Program-made: the position numbers and the translations under genes
Assembly (NCBI GenBank): GCA_010094025.1
Contig: ML991806.1
Location: forward strand, 124,001-188,000
Direction: 5' to 3'
Length of the DNA: 64,000 nucleotides
From: Viridothelium virens
Lineage: Eukaryota; Ascomycota; Dothideomycetes; Trypetheliales; Trypetheliaceae
The notes under the pieces: generated by a model
The model's input: only the letters and a program-made list of their open reading frames with translations
What the model was told of the DNA's origin: nothing
The model's database searches: none
Shown here: piece after piece, positions 1 through 11,998 of the stretch
Layout of the letters: each line of letters begins with the position of its first letter
Position numbering within the stretch: position 1 is the stretch's first letter

Positions 1-29
1 CAAGCTCCATTGCTATTTTTCCTTTGAAA

Positions 30-2975
30 ATGGACCACACCACATCCATCTCCTCGACGAAGTTTCCCCCTACCCCGCCACGAGAATCAGGCGAATTTCT
101 TGGACCAGCCGCTCGCCCAGTGATCACCCCGTCACCCGTTCTCACTCCCAATCCAAGTGACGAAATTTACTTGGAAGCCCCTGCAACGAAGCGACGTCGA
201 CTCCATCATGACGATCCAGAGCTCAAAGCTACGCGCTTCACGAGTCAATCGAACCACCCTTCTCCCGGACACAAAGATGCGAAACCCAGCGATATCGACG
301 AAGCCACCGGTGCCGAAGGGCCAAAGAACGGCTTGTTGCGTCTGAGCGATGCCTGGCTGGAAAATATCGAAATTGAGCAGGGAAATCCCAGGCAAGACGA
401 CGATCAACCGTTCCTTGAACAAGCTTGGTGGAATGGTGACTTAGAAATAAAGTATGACGTATATAACGAAATCGGGGAGGACCTGGAGGAGAAAGTTTGC
501 TACGGAATGCTCGACGACCTTACGATTTCTGTTCATGAGGCCAGAATAGGAGATTTTGGAGATGGAATCTTCAATGCAAGGGTCTGCTCCAACTGCGTCT
601 TTCTTCAGGGCAATTCAAATGAGGTTGGACTCATTGAGCCTGCGACTGCAAAAGCGATACGTGTCTTATCCGAAGATCCAGATATTGTTCTTCAGGTGAG
701 ATGCACAATCAAGAGGGAATTGTTGACACCTCGAAGGCGGAAGAGTCTGAAGACCAGCTCGGTATGGTGTGCACATCTGAGTGTGATCATTTATGGTACC
801 TTGAAGAGCTTCGACTTGTTCGGCCACTATCTCGAAGAATGTGGGTTCTATCTCCAAGATCCAGAGGGGTGTGATCAGAATGTCCCATACCGGAATCCGC
901 ACCGACTGTCTGGCACGCAGAAGAACCCGCCAATGACAATAGAGCAGCAGCTTGACTACGCTAGCATCCAGCAGGAAGCATACAGTTCGGTAGATCTCAT
1001 CGGATCCCATCAAGAACTGCCAGAAGCTGTGACGCCATCACCTATCATAACGCCTTTATTTCCACACCAACGCAAAGCATTGACGTTTCTATTGACCAGA
1101 GAAAAGGGGTGGGAATTTCACGGCACCCGACCTGACATTTGGAAAGATGCCGGTCGAGGTCGTTATCTGAATACAATTTCCCGGGAGATGCAAGTTGGAT
1201 GCCCTCCATCATTTCAAGGTGGTATACTCGCAGATTACATGGGATTGGGCAAGACTTTAAGCATGATTGCGCTCGTTGCCTCGGACCTATCGCTCGATCA
1301 ATCGTCCATTTCAGTTCCTTCGACTCCGATGTCTGGAGATACATCCACGATCCGACTACGCTGTACTCTCATAGTTGTTCCGCCAAATTTGCTTCATACA
1401 TGGAACATTCAATTGGGTCGTCATATTAGACCGAAGATGGTCAGATATCGAAAGCACCATGGCAAAGATCGTATCAAGCATCGGTCTGAACTCGTTGGCC
1501 TTGATGTCCTCATCACGACATACCAGACCATTGCTGCTGAGTTCCAGAGGCGGCATACTTCTGCCAGTGTATTATTCACCGTCAACTGGCACCGCATCAT
1601 TTTGGACGAAGCCCATTTTATTCGAGACCGCTCAACAGCTACCGCAAAAGCCGTATGCGCTTTGGAGGGTCGGCGGCGGTGGGCGATGACTGGCACTCCC
1701 TTACAGCACGGCATCAATGACCTGGCTTCTTTATTCCAATTCATACGGGCTTATCCTTACTCCGACCCAAAAGTCTTCGACCAAGATATCGTGCACACAA
1801 CAGCCAGTGGGGGACAGAGCACGAGTATCGAGCGGCTTAAGAGACTATTTTCGTGTGTGGCCATCAGACGGTCCAACAACACTATAGATCTACCTAAGCG
1901 AGTTGACACTGTACTTCCCGTGGAGTTCGATTCCGAGGAAAGGACATTGTACAATGCGGTCCAGGAAAGGGCTAAATGCGTGCTTGAAGAGGCCAAAAAT
2001 GCCAACGACATGTCTCACCAAACTTATCGGAGTGCACTACGTTACATAACAGCTCTACGAATGATATGCAATCTTGGGACTGCTGCCATCTTACCAGAAG
2101 ATCACAACATGCAAAAGAGCAGCAGCCGTCAAAGAGCGATCTGGAATACAATTACCGCGACGGAAGCGTATGAGGACCTCCTTGCAGCTGGACACGCGTG
2201 TTGTCAACATTGCAAGATAGCCATCGATTCTGTAGAAGAGTCCAATCATTCCAATCGACTTAGTCCGCCATGGGTAGCGCATTGCCTTCGCATCTTATGC
2301 GGGGAATGCTTTCGGAACTTCAAGCTTTCCACGCAGCTTAAGCCTTGGTGTGGGCACCGTTCTCACTGTGCCACTGCATCGGTCGATCCAAATCTACGCC
2401 TAAAAAAGACTTCAGAGTCATCACTCGCACCGGTCGAGGTCTGCAGGAGGAGCTCCACGAAAATTGCAGCCCTAGTAAGATCTCTAAAAATGACCGAATC
2501 AGAAAAAAGCATTATCTTCTCTACGTGGACTTCTACGCTAGATGCCATCGAAAAAGCACTCACAGAGGCTCAGATCGGATTTGTTCGATACGATGGCGCC
2601 GTCTCTCCTACCAATCGAGTCGCTGCTCTTGACACTTTTCGCCACAAGTCCACCATTTCAGTGATGCTTATTACTACCGCATGTGGTGCGGTAGGGCTTG
2701 ACTTGACTGCTGCTAGCCGCGCCTATTTGATGGAGCCACATTGGAATCCTACAGTGGAAGAACAAGCATTGGCGCGAATTCATCGATTGGGTCAAACAAG
2801 GGAGGTGACGACTATTAGGCTGGTCGTTGGAGGTAGCTATGAGCAACACGTTATCAATATTAAGGGTGCCAAGACGCGGATGGCAGAGCGTCTTTTTCCT
2901 GAGAATTGCGCGGGTGCTACTCCGGAGTTAATCCAGAACTTGCAGCATGTGATTTCAACAGATGATAATGGATAA
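30..2975 (+). CDS. SNF2-family DNA-dependent ATPase, RAD5/RAD16/HLTF-like
   Basis: Single-exon reading frame of 981 residues. It carries the two RecA-like lobes of a SNF2 ATPase: motif I DYMGLGKT (about residues 402-409), motif II DEAH (526-529), MTGTPLQ (motif III) soon after, and C-terminal IIFSTWTSTLD, GAVGLDLTAA and LARIHRLGQTREV (motifs IV-VI). Between the lobes lies a Cys/His-rich insert starting CCQHC (about 723), where RAD5/RAD16/HLTF proteins carry a RING finger; here it looks incomplete or diverged. The acidic, proline-rich N-terminus is probably disordered. Family members remodel chromatin or act in DNA damage tolerance in the nucleus. The ATG at 30 has A at -3, but the frame stays open upstream to the window edge, so a longer N-terminus is possible. 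The family call is firm; the exact orthologue is inferred. Confidence 0.9.
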   Translation: MDHTTSISSTKFPPTPPRESGEFLGPAARPVITPSPVLTPNPSDEIYLEAPATKRRRLHHDDPELKATRFTSQSNHPSPGHKDAKPSDIDEATGAEGPKNGLLRLSDAWLENIEIEQGNPRQDDDQPFLEQAWWNGDLEIKYDVYNEIGEDLEEKVCYGMLDDLTISVHEARIGDFGDGIFNARVCSNCVFLQGNSNEVGLIEPATAKAIRVLSEDPDIVLQVRCTIKRELLTPRRRKSLKTSSVWCAHLSVIIYGTLKSFDLFGHYLEECGFYLQDPEGCDQNVPYRNPHRLSGTQKNPPMTIEQQLDYASIQQEAYSSVDLIGSHQELPEAVTPSPIITPLFPHQRKALTFLLTREKGWEFHGTRPDIWKDAGRGRYLNTISREMQVGCPPSFQGGILADYMGLGKTLSMIALVASDLSLDQSSISVPSTPMSGDTSTIRLRCTLIVVPPNLLHTWNIQLGRHIRPKMVRYRKHHGKDRIKHRSELVGLDVLITTYQTIAAEFQRRHTSASVLFTVNWHRIILDEAHFIRDRSTATAKAVCALEGRRRWAMTGTPLQHGINDLASLFQFIRAYPYSDPKVFDQDIVHTTASGGQSTSIERLKRLFSCVAIRRSNNTIDLPKRVDTVLPVEFDSEERTLYNAVQERAKCVLEEAKNANDMSHQTYRSALRYITALRMICNLGTAAILPEDHNMQKSSSRQRAIWNTITATEAYEDLLAAGHACCQHCKIAIDSVEESNHSNRLSPPWVAHCLRILCGECFRNFKLSTQLKPWCGHRSHCATASVDPNLRLKKTSESSLAPVEVCRRSSTKIAALVRSLKMTESEKSIIFSTWTSTLDAIEKALTEAQIGFVRYDGAVSPTNRVAALDTFRHKSTISVMLITTACGAVGLDLTAASRAYLMEPHWNPTVEEQALARIHRLGQTREVTTIRLVVGGSYEQHVINIKGAKTRMAERLFPENCAGATPELIQNLQHVISTDDNG

Positions 2976-4944
<1,969 letters not shown>

Positions 4945-5727
4945 TTCCGAAATTTCTACATGTCCTTTCGCTCGATGTTACCGCTCGCCTTCGAGAGACG
5001 ATGTTGCTGGCACATCCCAGCATGTTCGCCATAGCTCCAGTATACCGCATATCGAGAGAGGCGTGCTAAGCTGCGGATGATCATTGGAGCTTGAGATAGG
5101 ATGGCGTTTTGTGGGTAGCGTTTCCTGCTTATGTCTTTCTATTCTGCCTTTGGTAGTCATTCAGGCAGACCAATACACATGCTGAAAGTTATCTCTTCAC
5201 CTTGGATTCGCTTCGCCGTTCCCCGTGCATGGGACCCCTTTCTGTGCAACCCAGTTTCGACGGTTTAGGCTGCAGACTCAACACCATTAAGGATCGCAAT
5301 ATTCCGGAGAATAGGCGCGTTTATGCCTCATTTTTTATTTCAATTGGACAAAACGATTGTCTCCCGTTCGCAAGAGAGAAATTCGTCAGCCTACGAGGTA
5401 CTTCTGATGCTAATGACTCTGTCACTAAACTCCAAATAACATAGGCAGACACTCGTTGGTCCGTATCCGTGTCAGGGCAATCAGATAAGAAGGATTCAAA
5501 ATAGGACAAGGGAGCTTGCTACTCGAGCAGAGAGCACACGCAACTGATCGTGTTGTAACAGGTTGCGTTCATCACCGACATCGCGCTATGCTGCAGGAAC
5601 ACCGCAGGCACAACAATGCAAATCTCACACAAACAACAATAACAAAGACTCCATTTTCTTTTTCTATTCAGGATCCTTCATGTCATGGCTGTACTTAACC
5701 ACGATAGTGCCTCCACATAGGTTGGAA
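4945..5727. other. Intergenic region between CDC42 and the coiled-coil gene
   Basis: No gene seen. It should contain the CDC42 3' UTR and the promoter and leader of the next gene. The downstream frame remains open upstream to an in-frame ATG at 5680, whose context is weaker (T at -3) than that of the chosen ATG at 5728. Confidence 0.5.
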
Positions 5728-8700
5728 ATGCTACCCGATCAGCCGATTTCTCCATCAGCTCAAATATTCTCTCCTAAGAAAGTCGAGTTCAGAAGACCAA
5801 GTGAGACGCGTCCGGTACCACGCGACAATACATTTGCTGTCCAAAAGAGAGAAGAAAAAGCTCGACACGAACGACACCGCCGCGACGGCAACTTTTGGTA
5901 CAATCAGAAACAAACCATGGCCGGAAATCCAGTCTTTGAAAAAGACGGTACTGGTCCCCAGATCAAAGATGGCCGTAGCGAGCCAGAGATATCTCCAGCA
6001 ATGACCACGATATCATCGCTCATTGCTGCCAGTGCGAGTCATGAAACTTCACAACCCGTCTCACCCATGGAGGATCTGGAGCTCATTCCTAAGAACAAGG
6101 AACATGTGCAGCCGACTGCACGCGAGTCCCTCGAGCACAAAACTGAAAAGCGTCTTCAGAAGATGATGGGCCAAGCGCCCTCTACTCCTTCACCAACTGA
6201 GGCAGAGACCTTTTCAGCTAATGCCAGATCCACTCCGAACAAGCCCCACATCAAGACCATCCAGCATGATCGCCCCAAGAGCCCCACCAAACGATTCTTC
6301 GATAAGCTTGGTATTCCTCTACCGAACTTTTCTAAGCCGCACTTCGAAGAGCCCAAACTCAAGACCATGTCGGACAATGTTCCTCCCAAAGCTGCTCAAT
6401 TCTTTGGCACATTGAGTTCAGAACCGACTAGGATCCAGACTCAGACTACACCCAAGAAGAATAAGAAGGCCGCGAAGCCCTCAGCGTCCGTACCTGCGCG
6501 ATTCAGTGACAGGGCACGCCGAGATGCAAATGCCATTCCTTTGGACCCGGCAGATATAGCCTCGCATATCCCAAATAAAGTAAGCATCAAGCATGATGGA
6601 TCTGTATCAACCTATCCTCCTGCGTCATCAGTGCTTGCCCATTCCCGGAGTCTCAAATACTTAGAGGAGCAGGACGGAGAGAGTCTGAAGACTGGACCAC
6701 CTACGCCGCCCTCAAAGGACACGCCTCCAAAATTGAAGGTGCACATTCCGAGTAGGCCAAAGAGGCTGCCTGAGTTCCTGGGGACTTTTGAGCTGCCAGT
6801 CGATCCAACTACCCAATCAAAAACTGAAGTCCTTGTCGATCCGGGCAATCGGAGTCCAACTCGTGGCGGTGGATTCGCAACCAAAGAGCATGTCACCACT
6901 ATCGAGAAGGTTCCAAGCACATACTCAATGCGCGCTGCGCTTGACATTGTTGGGGACGATGATGGTAAGAGCAGTTTGGGTGGGCAGTCATTCCGTAGAC
7001 GAAGTGGAAGATGGAGCGACGGTGAGCAAGAGCACGCTTGGGCAACGCAAGGGCTCCTTCCTGGGGGTCGACTTCCGCCAACAGTGTATTCCACAGATAT
7101 CTACTCGCCTTCCATTTACTCCGTCCAAAATACATCGCGACAAGATTTGAGGACAGCGCCGCGGACGTACGCTTACGAGGTGAGTAAGTGCGCGATTGGG
7201 AGGTAGCGAAGACTTCGGTCATTCACTTATCACTCACAAACACCAATCTTCAAATACTTCTTCACACAACTCCCGTTCACGCTTTGCAAATGACTAACGA
7301 CATTTCCACAGCGACGTATACCTCCTTGTATTCTCCCCCCTGCACCTCACACTCGCAACTTCTCCATTAGCCAGAAAACTACAAGCCAAAAGCCAAGTCA
7401 AGCAACGCTTCCCGTTGTTTTCCGCGGCGAGCCAAGCGAAGTGACTTCAGGAGTCGGCAGCCTGACCTTTGAACCGCCCGCAACAAGTGTGTCGCGTGCT
7501 CGGCCACCTGTGACAGACACTGGAGAGTCGCCTTCAGCAACGTTCAACGAACAAAGCGACATGGTCCGCGCCCGCTCACAGTCTGGGCCGTCCAAATCGT
7601 TCTGTGAAAACGATTGCGCAGAGAGCAACACAGGTTCTGGACACGATGATTCTGTGAGCAACATGTAGGTCACTTCACGTATGCTCAATTCTCACTCTGC
7701 TTACCAATATATTAGGCGGACCGGTATCGAGCAACTGGGAATTCGCAGCATCAAGACACCCACAAAGCCTTTTCAAGACTTGCCGTCGGTGCCAAGTACG
7801 ATCCAAGCTGATCAAGTTCCCCACGCTGGACAGCCGGCCGAGTCATTTCCAGGTCTACATTTCGCTCAACTCGGGAATCCCACCAACTTCTTCCTTGATA
7901 GTCAGAGTCCAGGCCATTTCGGTCTTCCACAGTTCCCGTCTGCGATACCCACACCCCTCTACGGGCGCGGTCACGACAGTAACAACATGGGCGACCAAAG
8001 CCATGGCTCTCTTCCACCCGTCCCACTTTCTGCCACGCTTCCAGATGGAAGCCACATTCTCACGCACTTCGATGTTGTACATCATCATCTCGAGCAAGTT
8101 GCGACGCGTCTCACGTCAGTGACATCTACACGTGATAGTCAGTTCAGCAGTCTGATGCGTAAGCTGGACGAGAACTCCAAAGAAAGCGAAACCCACTATG
8201 GCGATCTGCGCGAACACCTCCAAGGCGTCGAACATCACATCGGTCGCATGAGCAGCGAAATGGAAACCACGATCAAATCTATCGCTGAACTCAGCAACGC
8301 CGTGAAAGGCACAATGGCAAGCAACGTCGCTGATCTCGCCAAGACGAACCAGAGCCTTGCGAAGGCAGTCCACAGCCTCGAGAAACGCCTCGGTGAGACA
8401 ACAAACAAACTCGACACTCTCCAGCAACAAGTCAGCACCGTCAACTCTGCCTCCGCCATGTCTCCCTCCTCCGCCAACAGCACGGCCCTCACGACCAGCC
8501 AAGCCAGCGCCGGCGCCATGGGGGTCCCAACCCCACAATACATGTCGCAATTCCCGCAGAGCTTCCCCTTCACGCCCACCCAACCTCTCTACGTCCAGAC
8601 CTCCTCCACCCTCCCCGCCATCCCCGCTCCCCACCCGCAATACCCACGTCACCTGCAAGCCAACGACGTCCGCGCCCAGGGCCAGCAGCACGGTCGCCGC

Positions 8701-9111
8701 GGCGGTGGCGGTGGCGGCAGCGGTCGTCACTCCGGAAACAACACGGCTAATACCGCGAATACTGAGAACCAGGGCCAGCATGGCACGCCGCGTCAGCAGC
8801 AGCAGCCGCGCACGCCGAATCAGGGGGGTGCGTCGGCGGCGGGAGGTTATCAGCATGGGGGCCATGGGCGGGGGAAGAGCCAGCAGGGGAAGGGACAACA
8901 GGGCCAGCAGGGTCAGCAGGGACAAATTCAGACGCCGCAGCAGCAGCAGCACATGCAGATGCAGATGCAGGGGGGTGGGCAGGCGCCGGACTTGAGTCAG
9001 CATCCAGCGTTTGCGGGAGCACTTCAGGGACAGGGACAGGGTATGGGTGGCGGAAGTGGGTTTTTTGATGGCGGAGCGGGGATGCACTGGGGTGGTGTTG
9101 GGGGCGTGTGA
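5728..9111 (+). CDS. Unrecognised fungal protein with coiled coil and Gln/Gly-rich tail
   Basis: Three exons (5728-7179, 7312-7664, 7716-9111) give 1,066 residues. I do not recognise the family. The first half is basic, Pro/Ser/Thr-rich and probably disordered, with repeated SPTK- and TPPS-like sites that could be phosphorylated by proline-directed kinases. A heptad-like, Glu/Lys-rich stretch coded at about 8110-8450 (for example LQGVEHHIGRMSSEME) looks like a coiled coil. The C-terminus (8460-9100) is low complexity: Pro/Ser/Thr first, then Gly, Gln and His runs such as QQGKGQQGQQGQQGQ. Donor GTGAGT and acceptor CCACAG flank intron 1; GTAGGT and TTAG flank intron 2, and both joins keep the frame. 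The start could instead be at 5680. An adaptor or condensate-forming role would be inference only. Confidence 0.8.
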
Positions 9112-9626
9112 GTGTGTGGATGTGGAAGATGGATGGTGCGAGAATGCGGTGGTCTTCGTTGGGAGAGAAGGAGTCTGAAGTGGGAAGGAACTTGGTGTGG
9201 ATGGATGGGATATCGGATAGGGATCGTGGGACGAAATTGAGGATATTGGCTGTGTTTGGCATAAATACGGCAATGGACTGGTGGTGCTTTGCTTTCGGAT
9301 GTCTACCTACATAGGTAGCTTGATGATGATTCTTCTTGTCCTTAGCGGACTCTTTTTCGAGATAGGCATACAAGGATTGCCTCATAGTACAATCTTCGAT
9401 TCGATTTGCACACTTTGAATACTAAATGAGACTTCGTGTGACACGTCTTGCTGTATCAATTTACTACAATGAATAAGGTACCTAGGTACATGTAGAAATT
9501 TCGAAATGGTTTATTGAGGGGCCCTTGATTATTAGAGCGAGCCCCATGAGCCTATAACGCGTTTTTGCGCCAACGCCTTCCTAAATACCTTCTCCTAAAC
9601 CGCACTTTACCATTAAGATTAGACGC
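9112..9626. other. Convergent intergenic region
   Basis: This lies between two converging genes and should hold both 3' UTRs. Two small inverted repeats are visible: CTACCTACATAGGTAG (9302-9317) and GGTACCTAGGTAC (9478-9490). They could be transcript-end hairpins or chance. No gene seen. Confidence 0.5.
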
Positions 9627-10753
9627 CTAAACCTCACTCTCCTCTAAAAATCCGACTGAGGGTCCCCCTGACCCCACGCTAGCCCTCAGTCTCTCCAACC
9701 ACAGTTTTCCCCTCTCATACTCCCCGTGGTCCTCCCCGAAACACACCCTCATCCTCTCCACCATCCTCTCCGCCCAGTCCACGGCACTGGGGAGCTCCCC
9801 CATCTCCAAACTGATTTCTGCAGCCTGCTGACATCTTCGTTCCTTCATCAATACCAAATCCCAGGAACTCCCCAATCACTTACTTGGCAACCCCTTCCCT
9901 CCCCGCCAGCATTTCCACCTCATAATCCTCCAGGAATCCCCCAACCATATCCCTCGCTATCTCCAGCTCCTCCCGCGTTGGTGCCCCATCCACAAACTTC
10001 GCGATTCGCTCCCCGGTCTCCGCCATCCGCGCCCTCCGCTCGTCACTCCCTAGTTCCCTATTGAGGCACGCCTCACACCCACATGAAAATTCGTAGGGCT
10101 GGAGTGCTGCTTCCCGCTGCTTATATGTCCACGTTGTGACTAGTATATATGCGATCATGAGCTCGACATCTGCGGCGACGTCGCGCGTCGTCTGGATTGT
10201 CATGCGGTTTCGCGTCGGATTCCAGGCCCAATGAGCATTCGGGACACAGGAGTGGTTGAAGCGAGAGATGGTAGGGAACAGGCCTGCGGTGTAGGGGGAG
10301 AGATCGTCGAGGAGGAAGTGGTTGGTGTAGAAGGTTGCGAGAATGCGGAGGAGGGTGGGATGCTCGGAGGGGCAGGCGAAGTCGTGGCGGGAGGAGAGAG
10401 CGGAGCAATCAGGCTCTGGGATGACGGTGGATGGGGGAGCATGATTGAGTGAGTCGTAGAGGCTCTTGGCAGCAGGGGAAAGCTGTTGGTAATTGTGCGA
10501 GAGTTGTGTGAAGACGCTCGCTGGGGACTTCATGCAAATGGTCATCATGGGCCCCTCGGCAAGAATCCGAGTTCCGCGAGGGATGTCATTCTTGCTCACG
10601 ACGCCTTTTCCTCGACCAGGGATCTCTTTGATCTCAAAGAAATCTATTGCTGCTGAGTGGTAATAAAATCCAAAGTCAGTGATGCTATTCGTCGTGAATT
10701 CAAAGAGGAGTACCCTGATTACTCGAAACGCTGCTGGGGTCGGCGGAAGCCAT
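9627..10753 (-). CDS. SET-domain protein (SMYD-like)
   Basis: Three exons on the minus strand: 10753-10714, 10652-9884 and 9834-9627, giving 338 residues. Visible SET features, in order, are the N-terminal IPGRGKGVVSKNDIPRGT, the cofactor-binding core ISRFNHSCVPNAHW with the diagnostic NHSC, the ELMIAYI strand, and a post-SET cysteine cluster FSCGCEACL. This order fits SMYD/SET5-type lysine methyltransferases that use S-adenosylmethionine; the substrate (histone or other protein) cannot be told. The first intron ends at a tandem CAGCAG acceptor, so one alanine may be optional. The last intron is short (49 bp) and its acceptor (AACGAAG) is the least certain junction, chosen because it alone keeps the frame with the C-terminal exon. 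Confidence 0.85.
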
Positions 10754-11998
10754 GACGATGATGATGATGGCAGCGAGTCTTTGAAGTACGAAAATCTCTA
10801 TAGATGAGGAGAACTGAAATGAATGGAGCATGGGGTCATGGGGTAAACTCCAGCGTGAGATTCATCATGACCTTGTGATATCCAAGTAACGTGTCGAGCA
10901 TGATAACACATTGTTCATAATGAGACTGAGTGAACATAGGAGATGGAGAAGTTCTTGCCACACTTCTCTATGGTATCCTCATTAATTTCTGTATCTTTGT
11001 ACTGGATAAACACCTAGATATTCAAACGTATCCAAAAAATCTACTAGAAGTGACAAGTCCGACTTGGAGGGTGTCGATTTTTGGGAAGACCCTATTTGGA
11101 TATGGTCGCCTCTTCCAGGCCCACAAGAAAAGTTCGCCCAGTCTTATAATAACAGATGCAGAAGGAGAAATTGTGGTGAAGCAACCCTATTTCCTACCTA
11201 GATATTAGCCTTGGAGGAGACCTCGTACGGCTATGACCTAGTCGCCGAACGATATGAGAAGGTGGAGAGGCAAAGTCTACCAGGGCTACTCTATGCGATT
11301 TTCAAATGGTGATTTTTATGACAGCCAAAATCATCGCACTGAGGGTCTCCGGCTCTCCGCAGCCACCGAGATGAACAGGAGTGATAGGAGTCGTGGTCGC
11401 GTAGGGGCGATTTTTGCGCGAGCGATCGAGACCGCCGGCAAAGTTACTCCATAGAATGCTGCGGAATGACGCATTTCGTCTCGAGAAAACAACTCAATCG
11501 CTTCATTCCATCTGCTCGTTCCGTGAACCCTAACTTTGGCTTAGACACGATGTCTTTCGGGTTGGCAACCATGGCCAGAGATATCAGCTACATGGGTCTG
11601 AGGACTTTATGAGCTTTGATTGAGGCGTTCATGGCATCGGAAATTACGATCCCACCGGGATTTCATTACTGGACGATAACGGCAGATTGGGCGCTTAAGA
11701 AACAGATTACCTAGGCTCCCTCAGATCCCGAATAATTGTTAGAGCTAGCAGATCTCCCAGACCTCCTGCGTGCAGACGAGCAGCGACAGACAAACGTCGA
11801 GGCTTTGGGGCTGGACTCCACTGGTGATTCATTTGAAGTCTGGTGGTCTAGAAGGTCTATTTTAGTCTCCTTCTGTTCCTCCTACTTTTCCCTGACCATC
11901 AGTGCCACCCACCGTGCACTCAAATCCCAGGATCCCAGCAAGCTCCCCTCTCCGCCGCCCGTGTGCGGGCGACTTTGAGTTCCTCAAGCCTTCGAAGC
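10754..11998. other. Intergenic region between divergent SET and kinase genes
   Basis: A 1.2 kb divergent promoter region. The first 20 bases after the SET start contain a short ATG/GAT microsatellite (about 10752-10770). Short open stretches at 10930-11208 and 11254-11454 match nothing I recognise and lack good start contexts. The last 150 bases before the kinase ATG are pyrimidine-rich, typical of a fungal leader. Confidence 0.45.

Noticed and set aside
8116-9273. Long antisense open frame (385 codons) over the Gln/Gly-rich tail
   Set aside because: It mirrors the low-complexity, GC-rich coding strand, has repetitive Leu/Arg/Ala composition and no start context or family resemblance.
10930-11208. 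92-codon plus-strand open frame upstream of the kinase
   Set aside because: No recognised motif, no splice continuation and located in a divergent promoter region.
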